A stretch of 64,000 nucleotides of DNA. Source: Pseudomonas taetrolens (GTDB lineage: Bacteria; Pseudomonadota; Gammaproteobacteria; Pseudomonadales; Pseudomonadaceae). Location: positions 4,478,001 through 4,542,000 of the forward strand of contig NZ_LS483370.1 in assembly GCF_900475285.1 (NCBI RefSeq), read 5' to 3'. The position numbers and the translations under genes were made by a program. The first letter of the stretch is position 1. Each line of letters opens with the position of its first letter. Shown piece after piece: positions 18,082 through 29,316 of the stretch. The notes under the pieces were generated by a model that worked only from the letters and a program-made list of their open reading frames with translations, ran no database searches and had not been told where the DNA came from.

Positions 18082-21000
18082 TCACTGCGGGTTGGCACGG
18101 ATGCTGGAAAGCAACGATTTCAAGCTGGCAGCCTTAGGCTTGACCATCCAGAAACGACGCAGGTAATCATCGAGGTTTTCCGAGAGGTTACGACCCCACT
18201 CGCTGTTGGTTTCCTCGACGTATTCGTCCAGCACGTGTTGCAGATGGTTGCGGTATGCCTCCATCGCTTCGCCACTGATCCGCTGGATCTCCACCAGTTC
18301 GTGGTTCACCCGGTCGACGAAGGTGTTGTCCTGATCCAGCACGTAGGCGAAACCGCCCGTCATGCCCGAGCCGAAGTTGTAACCGGTTTTGCCCAACACG
18401 CAGACGAAACCGCCCGTCATGTATTCGCAGCAATGATCGCCTGTGCCTTCAACCACGGTGTGAGCACCAGAGTTGCGCACGGCGAAACGCTCGCCCGCCG
18501 TGCCTGCGGCGAACAGCTTGCCGCCGGTGGCTCCGTACAGACAGGTGTTGCCGATAATCGCGCTGTCCTGGGTTTTGTAGACGCTGCCCGCTGGCGGCAC
18601 GATCACCAGCTTGCCGCCGGTCATGCCCTTGCCCACGTAATCGTTGGCATCGCCTTCGAGGTACAGGTTCAGTCCGCCTGCGTTCCACACGCCAAAGCTC
18701 TGGCCAGCAGTGCCTTTGAAGCGGAACGTGATGGGCGCCTTGGCCATGCCCTGGTTGCCGTGGGTACGAGCGATTTCACCCGAAATACGGGCACCGATCG
18801 AACGGTCGCAGTTGCAGATATCCAGTTCGAACTCGGCGCCGCTCAGGTCGTTGATCGCTGAGCGCGCCATGTCGAGCATCTTCTCGGCCAGCAGGCCTTT
18901 GTCGAATGGCGGGTTGCGATCAACCTGGCAGAACTGCGGCTTGTCGGCCGGAATGTGGTCGCTGCCCAGCAAAGGCGTCAGGTCGAGGTTGTGCTGTTTG
19001 GCCGTCTCGCCCTGCAGGATTTCCAGCAGGTCAGTACGCCCGATCAGCTCTTCAAGGGTGCGCACACCCAGTTTCGCCAGCCATTCGCGGGTTTCTTCAG
19101 CCACGTAGGTGAAGAAGTTGACCACCATGTCGACGGTGCCGATGTAGTGATTTTTACGCAGCGATTCGTTTTGGGTGGCAACCCCCGTGGCGCAGTTGTT
19201 CAGGTGGCAAATACGCAGGTATTTGCACCCCAGCGCGATCATTGGCGCGGTGCCAAAGCCGAAGCTTTCAGCGCCAAGGATCGCCGCCTTGATCACGTCG
19301 AGGCCGGTTTTCAGGCCACCGTCAGTTTGCACCCTTACTTTGCCGCGCAGGTCGTTGCCACGCAGGGTCTGGTGAGTTTCAGCCAGCCCCAGCTCCCACG
19401 GTGCGCCGGCGTATTTGATCGACGTCAGCGGCGATGCGCCGGTGCCGCCGTCATAACCCGAAATGGTGATCAGGTCGGCATAGGCCTTGGCCACGCCGGC
19501 AGCGATGGTGCCCACACCCGCCTCGGCAACCAGCTTGACCGAGACCAGCGCTTTCGGGTTGACCTGCTTGAGGTCAAAGATCAGCTGCGACAAGTCTTCA
19601 ATGGAATAAATATCGTGGTGCGGCGGTGGCGAGATCAGGGTTACGCCAGGTACGGCATAACGCAACTTGGCGATCAGGCCGTTGACCTTGCCGCCAGGCA
19701 GTTGCCCGCCCTCACCCGGCTTGGCGCCTTGCGCGACCTTGATCTGCAGCACTTCAGCGTTGACCAGGTATTCCGGAGTCACACCAAAGCGGCCGGTGGC
19801 CACTTGCTTGATTTTCGAGCTTTTGATCGTGCCGTAGCGCGCCGGGTCTTCGCCGCCTTCACCGGAGTTGGAGCGTGCGCCCAGACGGTTCATGGCTTCG
19901 GCCAGGGCTTCGTGTGCTTCCGGCGACAGGGCGCCGAGCGAGATGCCTGCCGAGTCGAAGCGCTTGAGGATCGAGTCCAGCGGTTCGATTTCGTCGATGG
20001 CCAGCGGGGTGTCCAGAGTCTTGACCTGTAACAGGTCGCGAATCATCGACACCGGACGCTTGTCGACCAGCGCGGTGTATTCCTTGAACTTGCTGTAGTC
20101 GCCCTGCTGGACAGCCGCTTGCAGGGTTGCCACCACGTCCGGGTTGTAAGCGTGGTATTCGCCACCGTGCACGTATTTGAGCAGGCCGCCTTGCTGGATC
20201 GGCTTGCGCGGGCTCCAGGCTTCGGCAGCCAGCAGCTTTTGCTCGGCTTCAAGGTCAACGAAGCGCGCGCCCTTGATGCGGCTTGGCACGCCACGGAAGC
20301 TCAGGTCACACACTTCTTCGGACAGGCCGATGGCCTCGAACAGCTGCGCACCACGGTACGAAGTAATGGTCGAGATGCCCATTTTGGAGATGATCTTGAG
20401 CAGACCCTTGGTGATACCTTTGCGGTAGTTCTTGAACACCTCGTAAAGGTCGCCCAGTACTTCACCGGTGCGAATCAAGTCACCCAGCACTTCGTAGGCC
20501 AGGAACGGATAAACCGCCGAGGCACCGAAACCGATCAGCACCGCAAAGTGATGCGGGTCACGGGCGGTCGCGGTTTCAACCAGAATGTTGCTGTCGCAAC
20601 GCAGGCCTTTCTCGGTCAGGCGGTGGTGTACTGCACCGACAGCCAGAGAAGCATGAACCGGCAACTTGCCCGGTGCGATATGACGGTCGCTCAAGACAAT
20701 TTGGGTACGACCGGCACGCACGGCTTCTTCAGCTTGATCGGCGATGTTGCGCACCGCAGCTTCCAGACCCAGACCCTGATCGTAGTTGAGGTCGATGATC
20801 TGACGCTCGAAACCCGGCAGGTCGAGGTTCATCAACGAGCGCCATTTGGCAGGCGAGATGACCGGCGAGCTGAGGATCACGCGGGAAGCGTGCTCCGGCG
20901 ATTCCTGAAAGATGTTGCGCTCGGCACCCAGGCAGATTTCCAGCGACATGACGATGGCTTCACGCAGCGGATCGATCGGCGGGTTGGTCACCTGCGCGAA

Positions 21001-22530
21001 CTGCTGGCGGAAGTAATCGTAAGGCGTGCGGACACGCTGGGACAACACCGCCATCGGCGTGTCGTCACCCATCGAGCCCACGGCTTCGTAGCCCTGTTCG
21101 CCGAGCGGGCGCAGTACTTGGTCGCGCTCTTCGAACGTGACCTGATACATCTTCATGTACTGCTTGAGCTGATCGACGTCGTAAAACGCCGAGCCGTGAT
21201 CGTGGTCATCGATGGTGGCCTGAATGCGCAGGGCATTCTTGCGCAGCCATTGCTTGTAGGGATGACGCGACTTCAGGCGGTTATCGATGGAATCGGTATC
21301 CAGCACCTGACCGGTTTCGGTGTCGACCGCCAGAATCTGGCCCGGCCCTACGCGGCCTTTGGCAATGACATCTGCCGGCTGGTAGTTCCACACGCCGATT
21401 TCCGAGGCAATGGTGATGTAGCCATTGGTGGTCGTGACCCAGCGCGCCGGGCGCAGGCCGTTGCGGTCGAGCAGGCAGACGGCGTAACGACCGTCGGTCA
21501 TGACCACGCCCGCCGGGCCATCCCACGGCTCCATGTGCATCGAGTTGTACTCATAGAACGCCCGCAGGTCGGGGTCCATGGTTTCAACGTTTTGCCACGC
21601 AGGTGGAATCAACATGCGCACGCCACGGAACAGGTCGATGCCTCCGGTAACCATCAGCTCCAGCATGTTGTCCATGCTCGAAGAGTCAGAACCCACGCGG
21701 TTGACCAGCGGGCCGAGCTCTTCGAGGTCGCCGATCAGGTCATTGGCGAACTTGGTACGACGGGCCAAAGCCCAGTTGCGGTTGCCGGTGATGGTGTTGA
21801 TCTCGCCGTTGTGGGCGAGAAAACGGAATGGCTGAGCCAGCGGCCATTTCGGCAGAGTGTTGGTGGAGAAGCGCTGGTGGAACACGCAGATCGCGGTTTG
21901 CAGACGCTCATCGCTCAGGTCCGGATAGAAGGCGGTAAGGTCCGCCGGCATCATCAGGCCTTTGTAAATAATGGTCTTGTGGGAAAAGCTGCAGATGTAG
22001 TGATCGGTGTCAGCGGCATTGCTCACCGAAGAACGGCGGCGCGCACTGAACAGTTTGATCGCCATGTCCTGATCGCTCAGGCCTTCACCACCGATGAACA
22101 CTTGTTCGATCTGCGGCAAACGCTCCAGGGCCAGGCGGCCCAGCACGCTGGTATCGATCGGCACTTTACGCCAGCCCACCAATTGCAGGCCCGCCGCGAG
22201 AATTTCGCGGTTCATGTTGTTACGGGCCGCTTCGGCCTTGATCGGGTCCTGGTTGAAAAACACCATGCCGACCGCGTATTGCTTGGGTAAATCGCTACCG
22301 AAGTGTTCCTTGGCAACTGCACGCAGGAACAGATCAGGTTTTTGAATCAGCAGGCCACAGCCGTCGCCGGTCTTGCCATCTGCGTTGATCCCACCGCGGT
22401 GGGTCATGCAGGTCAGGGCCTCAATGGCTGTTTGCAGAAGGGTATGACTGGGCTCGCCCTGCATGTGGGCAATCAGGCCGAAACCACAGTTATCCTTGAA
22501 TTCGTCGGGGTGGTACAGACCTGCTTTCAT
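18082..22530 (-). CDS. gltB: Glutamate synthase large subunit
   Basis: A 1482-residue amidotransferase/synthase. The start at 22530 ([18 protein letters not shown]) is chosen because it is preceded by GGTGAG and places the catalytic Cys of the class II glutaminase domain at residue 15 after a short propeptide. An upstream in-frame ATG at 22587 would add 19 residues and is less likely. Further domains are the central domain, the FMN-binding synthase barrel (about residues 830-1200, with [11 protein letters not shown] and the 3Fe-4S cysteines [19 protein letters not shown]) and the C-terminal beta-helix with repeated GG..G motifs. It pairs with GltD for ammonia assimilation. Confidence 0.97.
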   Translation of the reverse strand: MKAGLYHPDEFKDNCGFGLIAHMQGEPSHTLLQTAIEALTCMTHRGGINADGKTGDGCGLLIQKPDLFLRAVAKEHFGSDLPKQYAVGMVFFNQDPIKAEAARNNMNREILAAGLQLVGWRKVPIDTSVLGRLALERLPQIEQVFIGGEGLSDQDMAIKLFSARRRSSVSNAADTDHYICSFSHKTIIYKGLMMPADLTAFYPDLSDERLQTAICVFHQRFSTNTLPKWPLAQPFRFLAHNGEINTITGNRNWALARRTKFANDLIGDLEELGPLVNRVGSDSSSMDNMLELMVTGGIDLFRGVRMLIPPAWQNVETMDPDLRAFYEYNSMHMEPWDGPAGVVMTDGRYAVCLLDRNGLRPARWVTTTNGYITIASEIGVWNYQPADVIAKGRVGPGQILAVDTETGQVLDTDSIDNRLKSRHPYKQWLRKNALRIQATIDDHDHGSAFYDVDQLKQYMKMYQVTFEERDQVLRPLGEQGYEAVGSMGDDTPMAVLSQRVRTPYDYFRQQFAQVTNPPIDPLREAIVMSLEICLGAERNIFQESPEHASRVILSSPVISPAKWRSLMNLDLPGFERQIIDLNYDQGLGLEAAVRNIADQAEEAVRAGRTQIVLSDRHIAPGKLPVHASLAVGAVHHRLTEKGLRCDSNILVETATARDPHHFAVLIGFGASAVYPFLAYEVLGDLIRTGEVLGDLYEVFKNYRKGITKGLLKIISKMGISTITSYRGAQLFEAIGLSEEVCDLSFRGVPSRIKGARFVDLEAEQKLLAAEAWSPRKPIQQGGLLKYVHGGEYHAYNPDVVATLQAAVQQGDYSKFKEYTALVDKRPVSMIRDLLQVKTLDTPLAIDEIEPLDSILKRFDSAGISLGALSPEAHEALAEAMNRLGARSNSGEGGEDPARYGTIKSSKIKQVATGRFGVTPEYLVNAEVLQIKVAQGAKPGEGGQLPGGKVNGLIAKLRYAVPGVTLISPPPHHDIYSIEDLSQLIFDLKQVNPKALVSVKLVAEAGVGTIAAGVAKAYADLITISGYDGGTGASPLTSIKYAGAPWELGLAETHQTLRGNDLRGKVRVQTDGGLKTGLDVIKAAILGAESFGFGTAPMIALGCKYLRICHLNNCATGVATQNESLRKNHYIGTVDMVVNFFTYVAEETREWLAKLGVRTLEELIGRTDLLEILQGETAKQHNLDLTPLLGSDHIPADKPQFCQVDRNPPFDKGLLAEKMLDMARSAINDLSGAEFELDICNCDRSIGARISGEIARTHGNQGMAKAPITFRFKGTAGQSFGVWNAGGLNLYLEGDANDYVGKGMTGGKLVIVPPAGSVYKTQDSAIIGNTCLYGATGGKLFAAGTAGERFAVRNSGAHTVVEGTGDHCCEYMTGGFVCVLGKTGYNFGSGMTGGFAYVLDQDNTFVDRVNHELVEIQRISGEAMEAYRNHLQHVLDEYVEETNSEWGRNLSENLDDYLRRFWMVKPKAASLKSLLSSIRANPQ

Positions 22531-22638
22531 AGACACTTTCTCACCAGGCTGCCCCAAAAAGGGGCAAATTTCTTTTAATTCAACCACTTGCTTCCCGCGC
22601 TGAACGTACGCCAGCTTGGCAGGGGCAAAAGGGTGGTC

Positions 22639-22667
22639 ATTCTACACGCCGTCGTAAAGGCCCACAA
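22639..22667 (-). promoter_or_regulatory. Candidate sigma70 promoter of gltBD
   Basis: Reading the minus strand: a -35 TTGTGG at 22662-22667, a 17-bp spacer and a -10 TAGAAT at 22639-22644. The predicted start is about 100 nt before the gltB ATG. Confidence 0.6.
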
Positions 22668-22835
22668 ATCAAACGGCGATTAACCGTAAATTCGTGTCGC
22701 ATTTATGAAGGTTTAAAGCGATTGCCTGTGCTAGTCAAAACATTTTTGATGTTGGCTGTCACGGGGCGCAGACACCACAAGGCACACGGCTTAGTAAAGC
22801 CGCATGCTCAAGCAGGAATATTGGTGTGCTGAAAC

Positions 22836-22858
22836 GGCGACCTGGGTAAGGTCGCCGG
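22836..22858 (-). terminator. Hairpin after the SPOR-domain ATPase gene
   Basis: Stem GGCGACCT / AGGTCGCC (22836-22843, 22849-22856) lies just beyond the stop at 22863. Only a short GTTTC follows on the minus strand, so it is a weak intrinsic terminator candidate. The remaining gap up to gltB (to 22590) shows only the promoter listed separately. Confidence 0.55.
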
Positions 22859-22862
22859 AATA

Positions 22863-24428
22863 TCAGCGAACTGCAGCCAGTTCTTTTTGGACGCTGGCGA
22901 CTGTGCGAGGCCAAGGTTTACCAGCCTGGATCTTCGCTGGCAAGTTCTTGATTGCAGCGGCTGCTGCATCACGGCTTGAGAAATTGCCGTAGGTGACAAC
23001 GTAAAACGGCTTGCCGTTCAATGTTTTCTTGAAATAGCGGGATTCGCCGCCCACTTCTTTGACGACATTTTGTGCAGACGCTTCGGAGCTGGTACCTACG
23101 AGCTGCACCACATAGTTATTGGCCGACTGGCTGGCGTACCAGCTGCTACCCGGTGCGGCCTTGGCCAGCGTAACCGGCTTCTCGACCGGCTTGACCACGG
23201 GTTTGGCCGCAGGTGCCGGAGCAGGCTTGGCCACTGGCGCTGGCTTGGCTGCCGCTACAGGTGGCGCCGGGCGTGGGGTTTCGACAGGCGCCGGGCCTGA
23301 TGGCACGCCCGCCGGTGGCGCGGTAGTGGTCACGGTAGGCGGCTGAGCCACACCGCCGTCAACGGCCGGTACACCGCCGTCGTCACCTTCAGCAATGCCA
23401 CCCGCAGCCTCAGCCAGAGGGCCACGCATCACCGGCTGCGACTGGCCGACCAGCGGCAACGGCATTGGCTGCGAAGAACCCGCGAAATCTATCGAAGGAT
23501 TAGCCCCGCCATTCGGCGCAGCCTGACCCAACGGCAATTGACCCTGCTCGGCATCCGGTGCAGTCGGCGCCTTGCCGCGACCCGGTATCAAAATAGCTGC
23601 GGCGACGGCCACGACCACTACTGCACCAATGGCCAATACGTGTTTTTTCGGCATGTTGAACCCCATACTTGGACGCTTGACCGCGGAGCGGCTAGCAATC
23701 ATGGCTTCGATCATTGCATCCCGGGCGACCTGATTGATAGTGCCAGGCCAGCCTTCGGAGCTCTCGTGAATATCTGAGATCTGCTGTGCGCTAAAGAGTT
23801 CGATTCCTGCCCCGGCACCTTCCAGCCGCTGAGTCAGGTATTCGCGGGTTTCCTCTTCGGTATAAGGTTGAAGCTCAATGACATGGAAGCGCTCTTCATC
23901 CCCGCTTAACTGCTCGAGCCCGGCGATCATCGACGGTTCACCGAACAGGAACACATGCGGCCGGCCTTCCGGCGCACCCTCCGCCAGCCCCAGCAAGGCT
24001 TCCAGGGCGGAGTCGTCGAGCTGTTCGGCATCATCGACCAGCAAATAGACCTCTTGCCCCGTCAACGCCAACTGCACCACCTGCGCCAGAATCGAACCTA
24101 CGTCGGCATGGGCAACGTTCAGCGTCTGTGCCACCTGACGCAAGATACCAGCCGCATCGCCAGCCCCCCGCGCCGACACCACAACACTCTGTACAGACTG
24201 CTTGTTGGTACTCGCGACCAGCGCCTGGCGCAGCAAAGTCTTGCCGCTGCCCTCAGGCCCGGTGACCACCAGCAGCAGCTGGCTGTAGCGGGCCAGATGA
24301 TGCAACTGCCCCAGCACCGGCTTGCGCTGGGCCGGGAAGAACTTGAAACCCGGCACCCGCGGTGCAAAAGGGTCGTGGTTGAGCTGGAAGTGGCCGAGGA
24401 ACGCCTCGTCGGCATGCAAACTAGTCAT
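22863..24428 (-). CDS. AAA-family ATPase with SPOR domain (DamX-like)
   Basis: 521 residues from ATG 24428 (MTSLHADEAFLGHF), 10 bp after the aroB stop. Residues 1-260 form an ExeA-type AAA ATPase with Walker A GPEGSGKT (57-64) and Walker B VYLLVDDAEQL. One membrane helix follows (about 279-300, AIGAVVVVAVAAAILIPG), then a long Ala/Pro/Lys-rich linker and a C-terminal SPOR domain (about 440-515, YVVQLVGTSSEASAQNVV). SPOR domains bind denuded septal peptidoglycan. The position between aroB and gltB matches the DamX-type division protein of Pseudomonas. Confidence 0.88.
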   Translation of the reverse strand: MTSLHADEAFLGHFQLNHDPFAPRVPGFKFFPAQRKPVLGQLHHLARYSQLLLVVTGPEGSGKTLLRQALVASTNKQSVQSVVVSARGAGDAAGILRQVAQTLNVAHADVGSILAQVVQLALTGQEVYLLVDDAEQLDDSALEALLGLAEGAPEGRPHVFLFGEPSMIAGLEQLSGDEERFHVIELQPYTEEETREYLTQRLEGAGAGIELFSAQQISDIHESSEGWPGTINQVARDAMIEAMIASRSAVKRPSMGFNMPKKHVLAIGAVVVVAVAAAILIPGRGKAPTAPDAEQGQLPLGQAAPNGGANPSIDFAGSSQPMPLPLVGQSQPVMRGPLAEAAGGIAEGDDGGVPAVDGGVAQPPTVTTTAPPAGVPSGPAPVETPRPAPPVAAAKPAPVAKPAPAPAAKPVVKPVEKPVTLAKAAPGSSWYASQSANNYVVQLVGTSSEASAQNVVKEVGGESRYFKKTLNGKPFYVVTYGNFSSRDAAAAAIKNLPAKIQAGKPWPRTVASVQKELAAVR

Positions 24429-24438
24429 CGGGATCTTA

Positions 24439-25539
24439 TTAACCTTTAAGCTGAGCCAGTGCGCGGTAATCCGCACCCAGCGTGGCTTGTAGAACCTCTT
24501 GTGGATAATCGTCAGTCACTGTGGCTTCGCCCATCCGGCGCAACAGCACCAGGCGCAAACGACCGTCGATCACTTTTTTATCAACTGACATGTGTTCCAT
24601 GAAATCGGCTTCGCTCATTTCGCTGGGCGGCACCACCGGCAAACCGGCGCGCTGGAACAACCGGATCCCGCGGTCACGCTCTGCGTGGCTGATCCAGCCC
24701 AGACGCGCGGACATTTCCAGCGCCATCACCGTGCCCGCAGCCACCGCTTCGCCATGTAACCATACGCCATAGCCCATATGGGTTTCGATGGCATGGCCGA
24801 AGGTATGACCCAGGTTGAGGGTGGCTCGCACACCCGACTCGCGCTCGTCGGCACCGACCACTTCAGCCTTGGCTGCGCATGAACGCTGGATCGCCGCCGT
24901 CAATGCAACCTGATCCAGGGCGCGCAAGGCATCCATGTTGTCTTCAAGCCAGGTCAGGAAGGGTTCGTCGCAGATCAGGCCGTATTTGATGACCTCAGCC
25001 AGGCCCGCCGACAGCTCGCGACTTGGCAGGGTTTCAAGTGTCCTGGTGTCGATCAGGACCAGGTTGGGCTGATAGAACGCTCCGACCATGTTCTTGCCCA
25101 GCGGATGATTGATCCCGGTTTTCCCGCCCACCGACGAATCGACCTGGGACAGCAATGTGGTAGGCACCTGGATGAAATCAACCCCACGCTGGTAGCACGC
25201 GGCGGCAAAGCCGGCCATGTCACCGATCACGCCGCCACCCAAAGCAATGACGGTGGTACGACGGTCATGGCGAGCCGTGAGCAGGCCATCGAAAATGAGT
25301 TGCAGGGTTTCCCAGTTCTTGAACGATTCGCCATCGGGCAGGATGATCGGCAAGACGGAATACTGTGCAAGGCTGCGGGTCAGGCGCTCTAGATAGAGTG
25401 GCGCGACGGTTTCATTGGTCACGATTGCCACTTGGCGACCGGCGATGTGAGGGGCCAGCAACTGCGGCTGATCCAACAAACCTTCGCCAATATGAATCGG
25501 ATAGCTACGCTCGCCTAGATCAACCTTCAGTGTCTGCAT
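24439..25539 (-). CDS. aroB: 3-dehydroquinate synthase
   Basis: 366 residues from ATG 25539 ([18 protein letters not shown]); an upstream in-frame start would add 21 unrelated residues. AroB converts DAHP to 3-dehydroquinate using NAD and a divalent metal. The NAD-binding loop [11 protein letters not shown], the glycine-rich [17 protein letters not shown] and the metal ligand regions ([27 protein letters not shown]) are all present. It is the second gene of the shikimate pair aroK-aroB. Confidence 0.96.
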   Translation of the reverse strand: MQTLKVDLGERSYPIHIGEGLLDQPQLLAPHIAGRQVAIVTNETVAPLYLERLTRSLAQYSVLPIILPDGESFKNWETLQLIFDGLLTARHDRRTTVIALGGGVIGDMAGFAAACYQRGVDFIQVPTTLLSQVDSSVGGKTGINHPLGKNMVGAFYQPNLVLIDTRTLETLPSRELSAGLAEVIKYGLICDEPFLTWLEDNMDALRALDQVALTAAIQRSCAAKAEVVGADERESGVRATLNLGHTFGHAIETHMGYGVWLHGEAVAAGTVMALEMSARLGWISHAERDRGIRLFQRAGLPVVPPSEMSEADFMEHMSVDKKVIDGRLRLVLLRRMGEATVTDDYPQEVLQATLGADYRALAQLKG

Positions 25540-25688
25540 GAATCCCCGCGTTGAAACAGGACGCCAGCGGCCTGCCTCGCAATAATCAAGTGAAGGCCGC
25601 ATCGAGTGTTGACGCGACCCAATAGCCTTAGTCCATACCGATGAGAGGGCATGGCTGGCACCGAGGATAGCGCATTTCGCGTCGCGCT

Positions 25689-26207
25689 TTAACGGGGGGG
25701 AAGCTGCGCCAGACGCTCAAGAATATCCAGAACCACCATTCGTGGTGGCCGCTCATCGGTTTCGACCACCAGGTCGGCGATTTCTCGATAGAGCGGATCA
25801 CGGACCGTCAACAAGTCACGCAAGGTTTTCTCGGGATTGGCCGTGCGCAGCAAAGGCCGATTGCGATCGCGCGCTGTACGCCCGACCTGCTGCTCAACGG
25901 AGGCATGCAAATACACGACACGACCGCCGGCGCGCAGCGCCTTGCGGTTTTCGGGGCGCATGACCGCTCCACCGCCGGTGGCCAGGACCACGCCATCGGC
26001 CTCGCAGAGCTCGGCAATCATCGCCTCTTCACGATCCCGAAAACCCGGCTCGCCTTCTTTATCGAAGATCCACGGGATATTGGCACCCGTGCGCAATTCA
26101 ATTTCCTTATCGGAATCCTTGAACGGCAGGTGCAGCTCTTTGGCCAGCAAACGTCCAATGGTGCTTTTTCCAGCCCCCATTGGCCCAACAAGAATCAAAT
26201 TTCGCAC
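25689..26207 (-). CDS. aroK: Shikimate kinase
   Basis: A 172-residue P-loop kinase that phosphorylates shikimate. Walker A GPMGAGKS is at residues 8-15. The shikimate-binding DSD (FKDSDKEIE), FRDREE and GGGAV motifs are present, as is the lid (RPLLRTANP). The gene starts four bases after the pilQ stop. The aroB start is 149 bp downstream of its end. Confidence 0.96.
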   Translation of the reverse strand: MRNLILVGPMGAGKSTIGRLLAKELHLPFKDSDKEIELRTGANIPWIFDKEGEPGFRDREEAMIAELCEADGVVLATGGGAVMRPENRKALRAGGRVVYLHASVEQQVGRTARDRNRPLLRTANPEKTLRDLLTVRDPLYREIADLVVETDERPPRMVVLDILERLAQLPPR

Positions 26208-26211
26208 AGAA

Positions 26212-27600
26212 TCAATGACTCACAGCAATCGCCTGGTTGTTCATGATACGCGGAGTCAGGAACACCAGCAGCTCGGATTTTTTTTCCAGCATAAGGTCTT
26301 TACGGAAAAGTCGGCCAACATACGGCAGATCGCCAAAAAATGGCACTTTATCTACTACTTTGCTTTGAGTATTTGAGAACACCCCCCCAATCACGATGGT
26401 TTCACCGTCCTTGACCAGCACTTTGGCCTCAACCTCATTCTTTTTGATCGGCGGCACATGGTTGACCATGTTCATGTAATCGGGCTCATCCTTGGTCACC
26501 AGCACCGCCATGATGATGCTGTTGTCGGGGGTAATCTGTGGCGTCACCTCCAATGACAACGAGGCTTCCTTGAACGACACCGACGTTGCCCCGCTGGCGC
26601 TGGTCTCCTGATACGGAATTTCAGTGCCCTTGAGGATTTTGGCGGTCTCTTTGTCCGAGGTCACGACTTTGGGCTGGGAGATGATTTCGCCATTGCCGGT
26701 TTTTTCCATGGCGCTCAATTCGAGGTCCAGCAACGTGTTGTTGGTGATGAAGGCAATCCCCAGCCCGGACGCAGGGTTTGCCACGCCCAAATCAACAAAC
26801 GGCGCACTGGCCTCACCGGTTTGCCCTGCACCCGAGCGGACTATCCCGCCGGCCTTCCAGTTGCCCGCACCGCGAAACGCTCCGCCCCAGCGTACGCCCA
26901 GGCTTTTTTCGAAATCCACGCCGGCTTCAACGATCCGCGCCTCGATCATCACCTGACGGACCGGTATATCCAGTTGCATGACAATGCGTCGCAACTCCTG
27001 CAACCGCTCATCCGATTGAAACGCGATGATGTTGTTGGTGCGCTCATCCACCGTGATCGAACCACGCTCCGGGGAGACGGCTTCGCCACGGGTGACCGAC
27101 TGGAACAATTTGGCGATATCTTGCGCCTTGGCGTAATTGACCTGCACCAGCTCCCGGCGCAAAGGCGCCAGCTCAGCCAACTGATGGCGTGCCTCAAGCG
27201 CCTGGCGCTCATGGGCGGCAATTTCTTCGGCAGGGGCGATCAACAACACATTGCCCTCAAGACGCTTGTCGAGGTTTTTGCTTTTAAGAACCAGATCGAG
27301 CGCCTGATCCCTGGGCACATCCCGCAAATTAAGGGTAATGCTGCCCTGCACCGCATCGCTGACCACCAGATTCAAACCGGCAAAATCAGCCAGCAACTGA
27401 AGCGCCGCACGCACTTCAATATCCTGAAAGTTCAGGGATAACGGCCCTTCGGCAGGCGCCTTCATAGGCAGCTCTGCCCGGATGTGCTCGGCATCCGGGG
27501 TTGCACGTGAAGAAAAACTGTCGTGTGCAGTCGCCAGTGATTGCTGCGAATTCAGCGCATTCCATAGCGCCAGCCCGCAGACCAGGAAAATCCTTTTCAT
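26212..27600 (-). CDS. pilQ: Type IV pilus secretin PilQ, short form
   Basis: A 462-residue outer-membrane secretin. A signal peptide (about 1-23) is followed by an N0/STN-type domain ([31 protein letters not shown], about 55-85), an N1 domain ([16 protein letters not shown]… [11 protein letters not shown]) and the C-terminal secretin domain with [15 protein letters not shown] and [10 protein letters not shown]. aeruginosa PilQ is about 700 residues and has peptidoglycan-binding AMIN domains before N0. Here only about 30 residues separate the signal peptide from N0, so AMIN domains are absent. It is the last gene of pilMNOPQ. Confidence 0.93.
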   Translation of the reverse strand: MKRIFLVCGLALWNALNSQQSLATAHDSFSSRATPDAEHIRAELPMKAPAEGPLSLNFQDIEVRAALQLLADFAGLNLVVSDAVQGSITLNLRDVPRDQALDLVLKSKNLDKRLEGNVLLIAPAEEIAAHERQALEARHQLAELAPLRRELVQVNYAKAQDIAKLFQSVTRGEAVSPERGSITVDERTNNIIAFQSDERLQELRRIVMQLDIPVRQVMIEARIVEAGVDFEKSLGVRWGGAFRGAGNWKAGGIVRSGAGQTGEASAPFVDLGVANPASGLGIAFITNNTLLDLELSAMEKTGNGEIISQPKVVTSDKETAKILKGTEIPYQETSASGATSVSFKEASLSLEVTPQITPDNSIIMAVLVTKDEPDYMNMVNHVPPIKKNEVEAKVLVKDGETIVIGGVFSNTQSKVVDKVPFFGDLPYVGRLFRKDLMLEKKSELLVFLTPRIMNNQAIAVSH

Positions 27601-27611
27601 GGTGTATTCCG

Positions 27612-28139
27612 TTAAGACTGTTGTTTTAAAGGGATCGTCAGGGTTCTTTCCATCCAGCCACCCCGACCATCTGAAATCAGTTCAAATACTTCAACGCCAG
27701 TCGCTTCAATCGAGGCAATCCGGCCATTGTTGCGCCCCAGGTAATCCCCCTGCTCCAGGCGGTGGATGGCGCCATTGGTCCGGAGCAAGACACTGATCCC
27801 CAGGTCATTGGAAAGCGTGCCTACCATTTCGAACCGGGCCAGTTCGACCTCTTCCAGAAACGCTCTGACCCGGGCGACCTCTGACGTACCATCTACCTGG
27901 CTCGGCTGCCAACTCCCCGTATTGCCCTCGTCCGACGCCTGAAACGGGCTGCGCAGCGCCATTGCACCGTAGGCCGGTGCCTTGCGCGGCTGTACCTCGG
28001 GGACAGTCGCAATGGCGGTGGTTTGAGGAGCCTGCGCGGCCCGCAAGTACGCGTGTAGCTGCGTCGTGCTTTGCGCACTGTCGCAACCCGCCAGCCCTGC
28101 CAAAAGGCCTGGGACCAGCAACCCGAGCTTGCCGCTCAC
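27612..28139 (-). CDS. pilP: Type IV pilus lipoprotein PilP
   Basis: A 175-residue lipoprotein starting at GTG 28139, overlapping the pilO stop (GTGA). The lipobox LAGC places the lipidated Cys at about residue 19. The C-terminal half is the PilP beta-domain (EVARVRAFLEEVELARFEMVGTL… IHRLEQGDYLGRNNGRIASI). PilP links the inner-membrane PilN/PilO dimer to the PilQ secretin. Confidence 0.93.
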   Translation of the reverse strand: MSGKLGLLVPGLLAGLAGCDSAQSTTQLHAYLRAAQAPQTTAIATVPEVQPRKAPAYGAMALRSPFQASDEGNTGSWQPSQVDGTSEVARVRAFLEEVELARFEMVGTLSNDLGISVLLRTNGAIHRLEQGDYLGRNNGRIASIEATGVEVFELISDGRGGWMERTLTIPLKQQS

Positions 28140-28756
28140 GGGATCAGCCCCTGATCGTGATTGCGATAAGTTCTGGCCAGCAGCGTCATGCGCAACTGAC
28201 CGTCAGCGCCGTTACCGAGTGGGGCGAGAGTGAAGTCATGCGCCGTGACAATGCGGGACAAGCTCGACAGGCCACTGATGAATACACCCAGCGCGTGATA
28301 GCTGCCTGTGAGGCTCATGTGCAAGGGCAGTTCGGCGTAAAAAGACTGAAGCACCTCCGGCGACCACTCGATGTACTCGACAAACAGGCCGCTGGCCATG
28401 CTCAGGCGAGAGATTTCATCAAGCAGGCCGGGGAACTCCGACTGACCGGGCAAGCGCTTCAAGAGCGTGCTGAATGACGCTTCCAGCACCCTCACCTGGG
28501 CTGCGTAGGCCTCCAGGCCCGCGGCCCGCGAAGCCGTAGATTCAAATTCGGTTTTAAGCGCGGCTTCAGCCTCGCGCTGTTGTTGGAGCTGAGTCAGCGG
28601 CAAGTGGAGCACCAGCGCATACCCCAGCGCCAACAGGATGGCCATCCATACCACTGCCATGACCGCCTTGCGCCTTGGTGACCATGCGCCAATCTGCTCA
28701 TGACCCAACTCTCGCAGATCAAGACTGCGCAGGCGTTCCAGCCATTGCGCAGGCAT
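28136..28756 (-). CDS. pilO: Type IV pilus alignment protein PilO
   Basis: A 206-residue bitopic protein with a membrane helix at about 33-50 (AVMAVVWMAILLALGYALV). A coiled coil follows (about 58-95), then a ferredoxin-like periplasmic domain containing LPGQSEFPGLLDEISRLSMASGL. It dimerises with PilN and connects to PilP. It starts on the last base of the pilN stop. Confidence 0.93.
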   Translation of the reverse strand: MPAQWLERLRSLDLRELGHEQIGAWSPRRKAVMAVVWMAILLALGYALVLHLPLTQLQQQREAEAALKTEFESTASRAAGLEAYAAQVRVLEASFSTLLKRLPGQSEFPGLLDEISRLSMASGLFVEYIEWSPEVLQSFYAELPLHMSLTGSYHALGVFISGLSSLSRIVTAHDFTLAPLGNGADGQLRMTLLARTYRNHDQGLIP

Positions 28757-29316
28757 CAGAATGGCCCGCCCGCGTGCAGGGTCTGACGTACCGTCATCTG
28801 AAACAACCGGTCATGCCCGCCCTCCCGCTCCGGGCCTGCCTTCACATCAATCAGCGTCGGCGTTTCCAGCCAGTGCGAAGCATCGAGATTGCGCATCAGT
28901 TGCGCAAGCAGATTACTGGACTGAGCCGACCCGGTAATGACGATGGTGCCCTCAGTCATTTTGACGTCGGTGAAATGCACCCCGTCCGGCAAGCTGCGCG
29001 CCAACTGCTCAAGAATGATTCCGCTGTCCGATCGATTGCCCTGAAGCGTCTCGATCGTCTGCATTCGCTCAAGCAACTGTTCGCGGCGCATTTTCAACGC
29101 ATCGATTTGCTCGGCCCGCCCATCCAGTTGCGCCATCGCACTGCGGATCAACCCGTTACGCGCCAGCTGCCGCTCTACGGCGCTATCGATCAAACGATCA
29201 AGAACAAACAACCCCCCCATCACCGCTACTGAGAGGGCACCCAATACGATCAAGAAACGCCTGTGTCGTTTTTCACGCAACGCAGCACGCCATGGCAACA
29301 AATTGATCTTCGCCAT
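28756..29316 (-). CDS. pilN: Type IV pilus alignment protein PilN
   Basis: A 186-residue bitopic protein. The N-terminal INLLPWR motif (residues 4-10), which binds PilM, is intact. One helix follows at about 22-42, then a coiled coil and a periplasmic ferredoxin-like domain (FTDVKMTEGTIVITGSAQSS). Its start overlaps the pilM stop by one base. Confidence 0.94.
   Translation of the reverse strand: MAKINLLPWRAALREKRHRRFLIVLGALSVAVMGGLFVLDRLIDSAVERQLARNGLIRSAMAQLDGRAEQIDALKMRREQLLERMQTIETLQGNRSDSGIILEQLARSLPDGVHFTDVKMTEGTIVITGSAQSSNLLAQLMRNLDASHWLETPTLIDVKAGPEREGGHDRLFQMTVRQTLHAGGPF

Noticed and set aside
20119..22290. Long open frame of over 700 codons opposite gltB
   Set aside because: It is the antisense frame of a highly conserved gene; the product is rich in His, Arg and Val with no recognisable domain. 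High-GC codon bias produces such frames.
25694..25700. Seven-G tract at the 3' end of aroK as a possible phase-variation site
   Set aside because: It alters only the last two or three residues before the stop, so slippage would have little effect.
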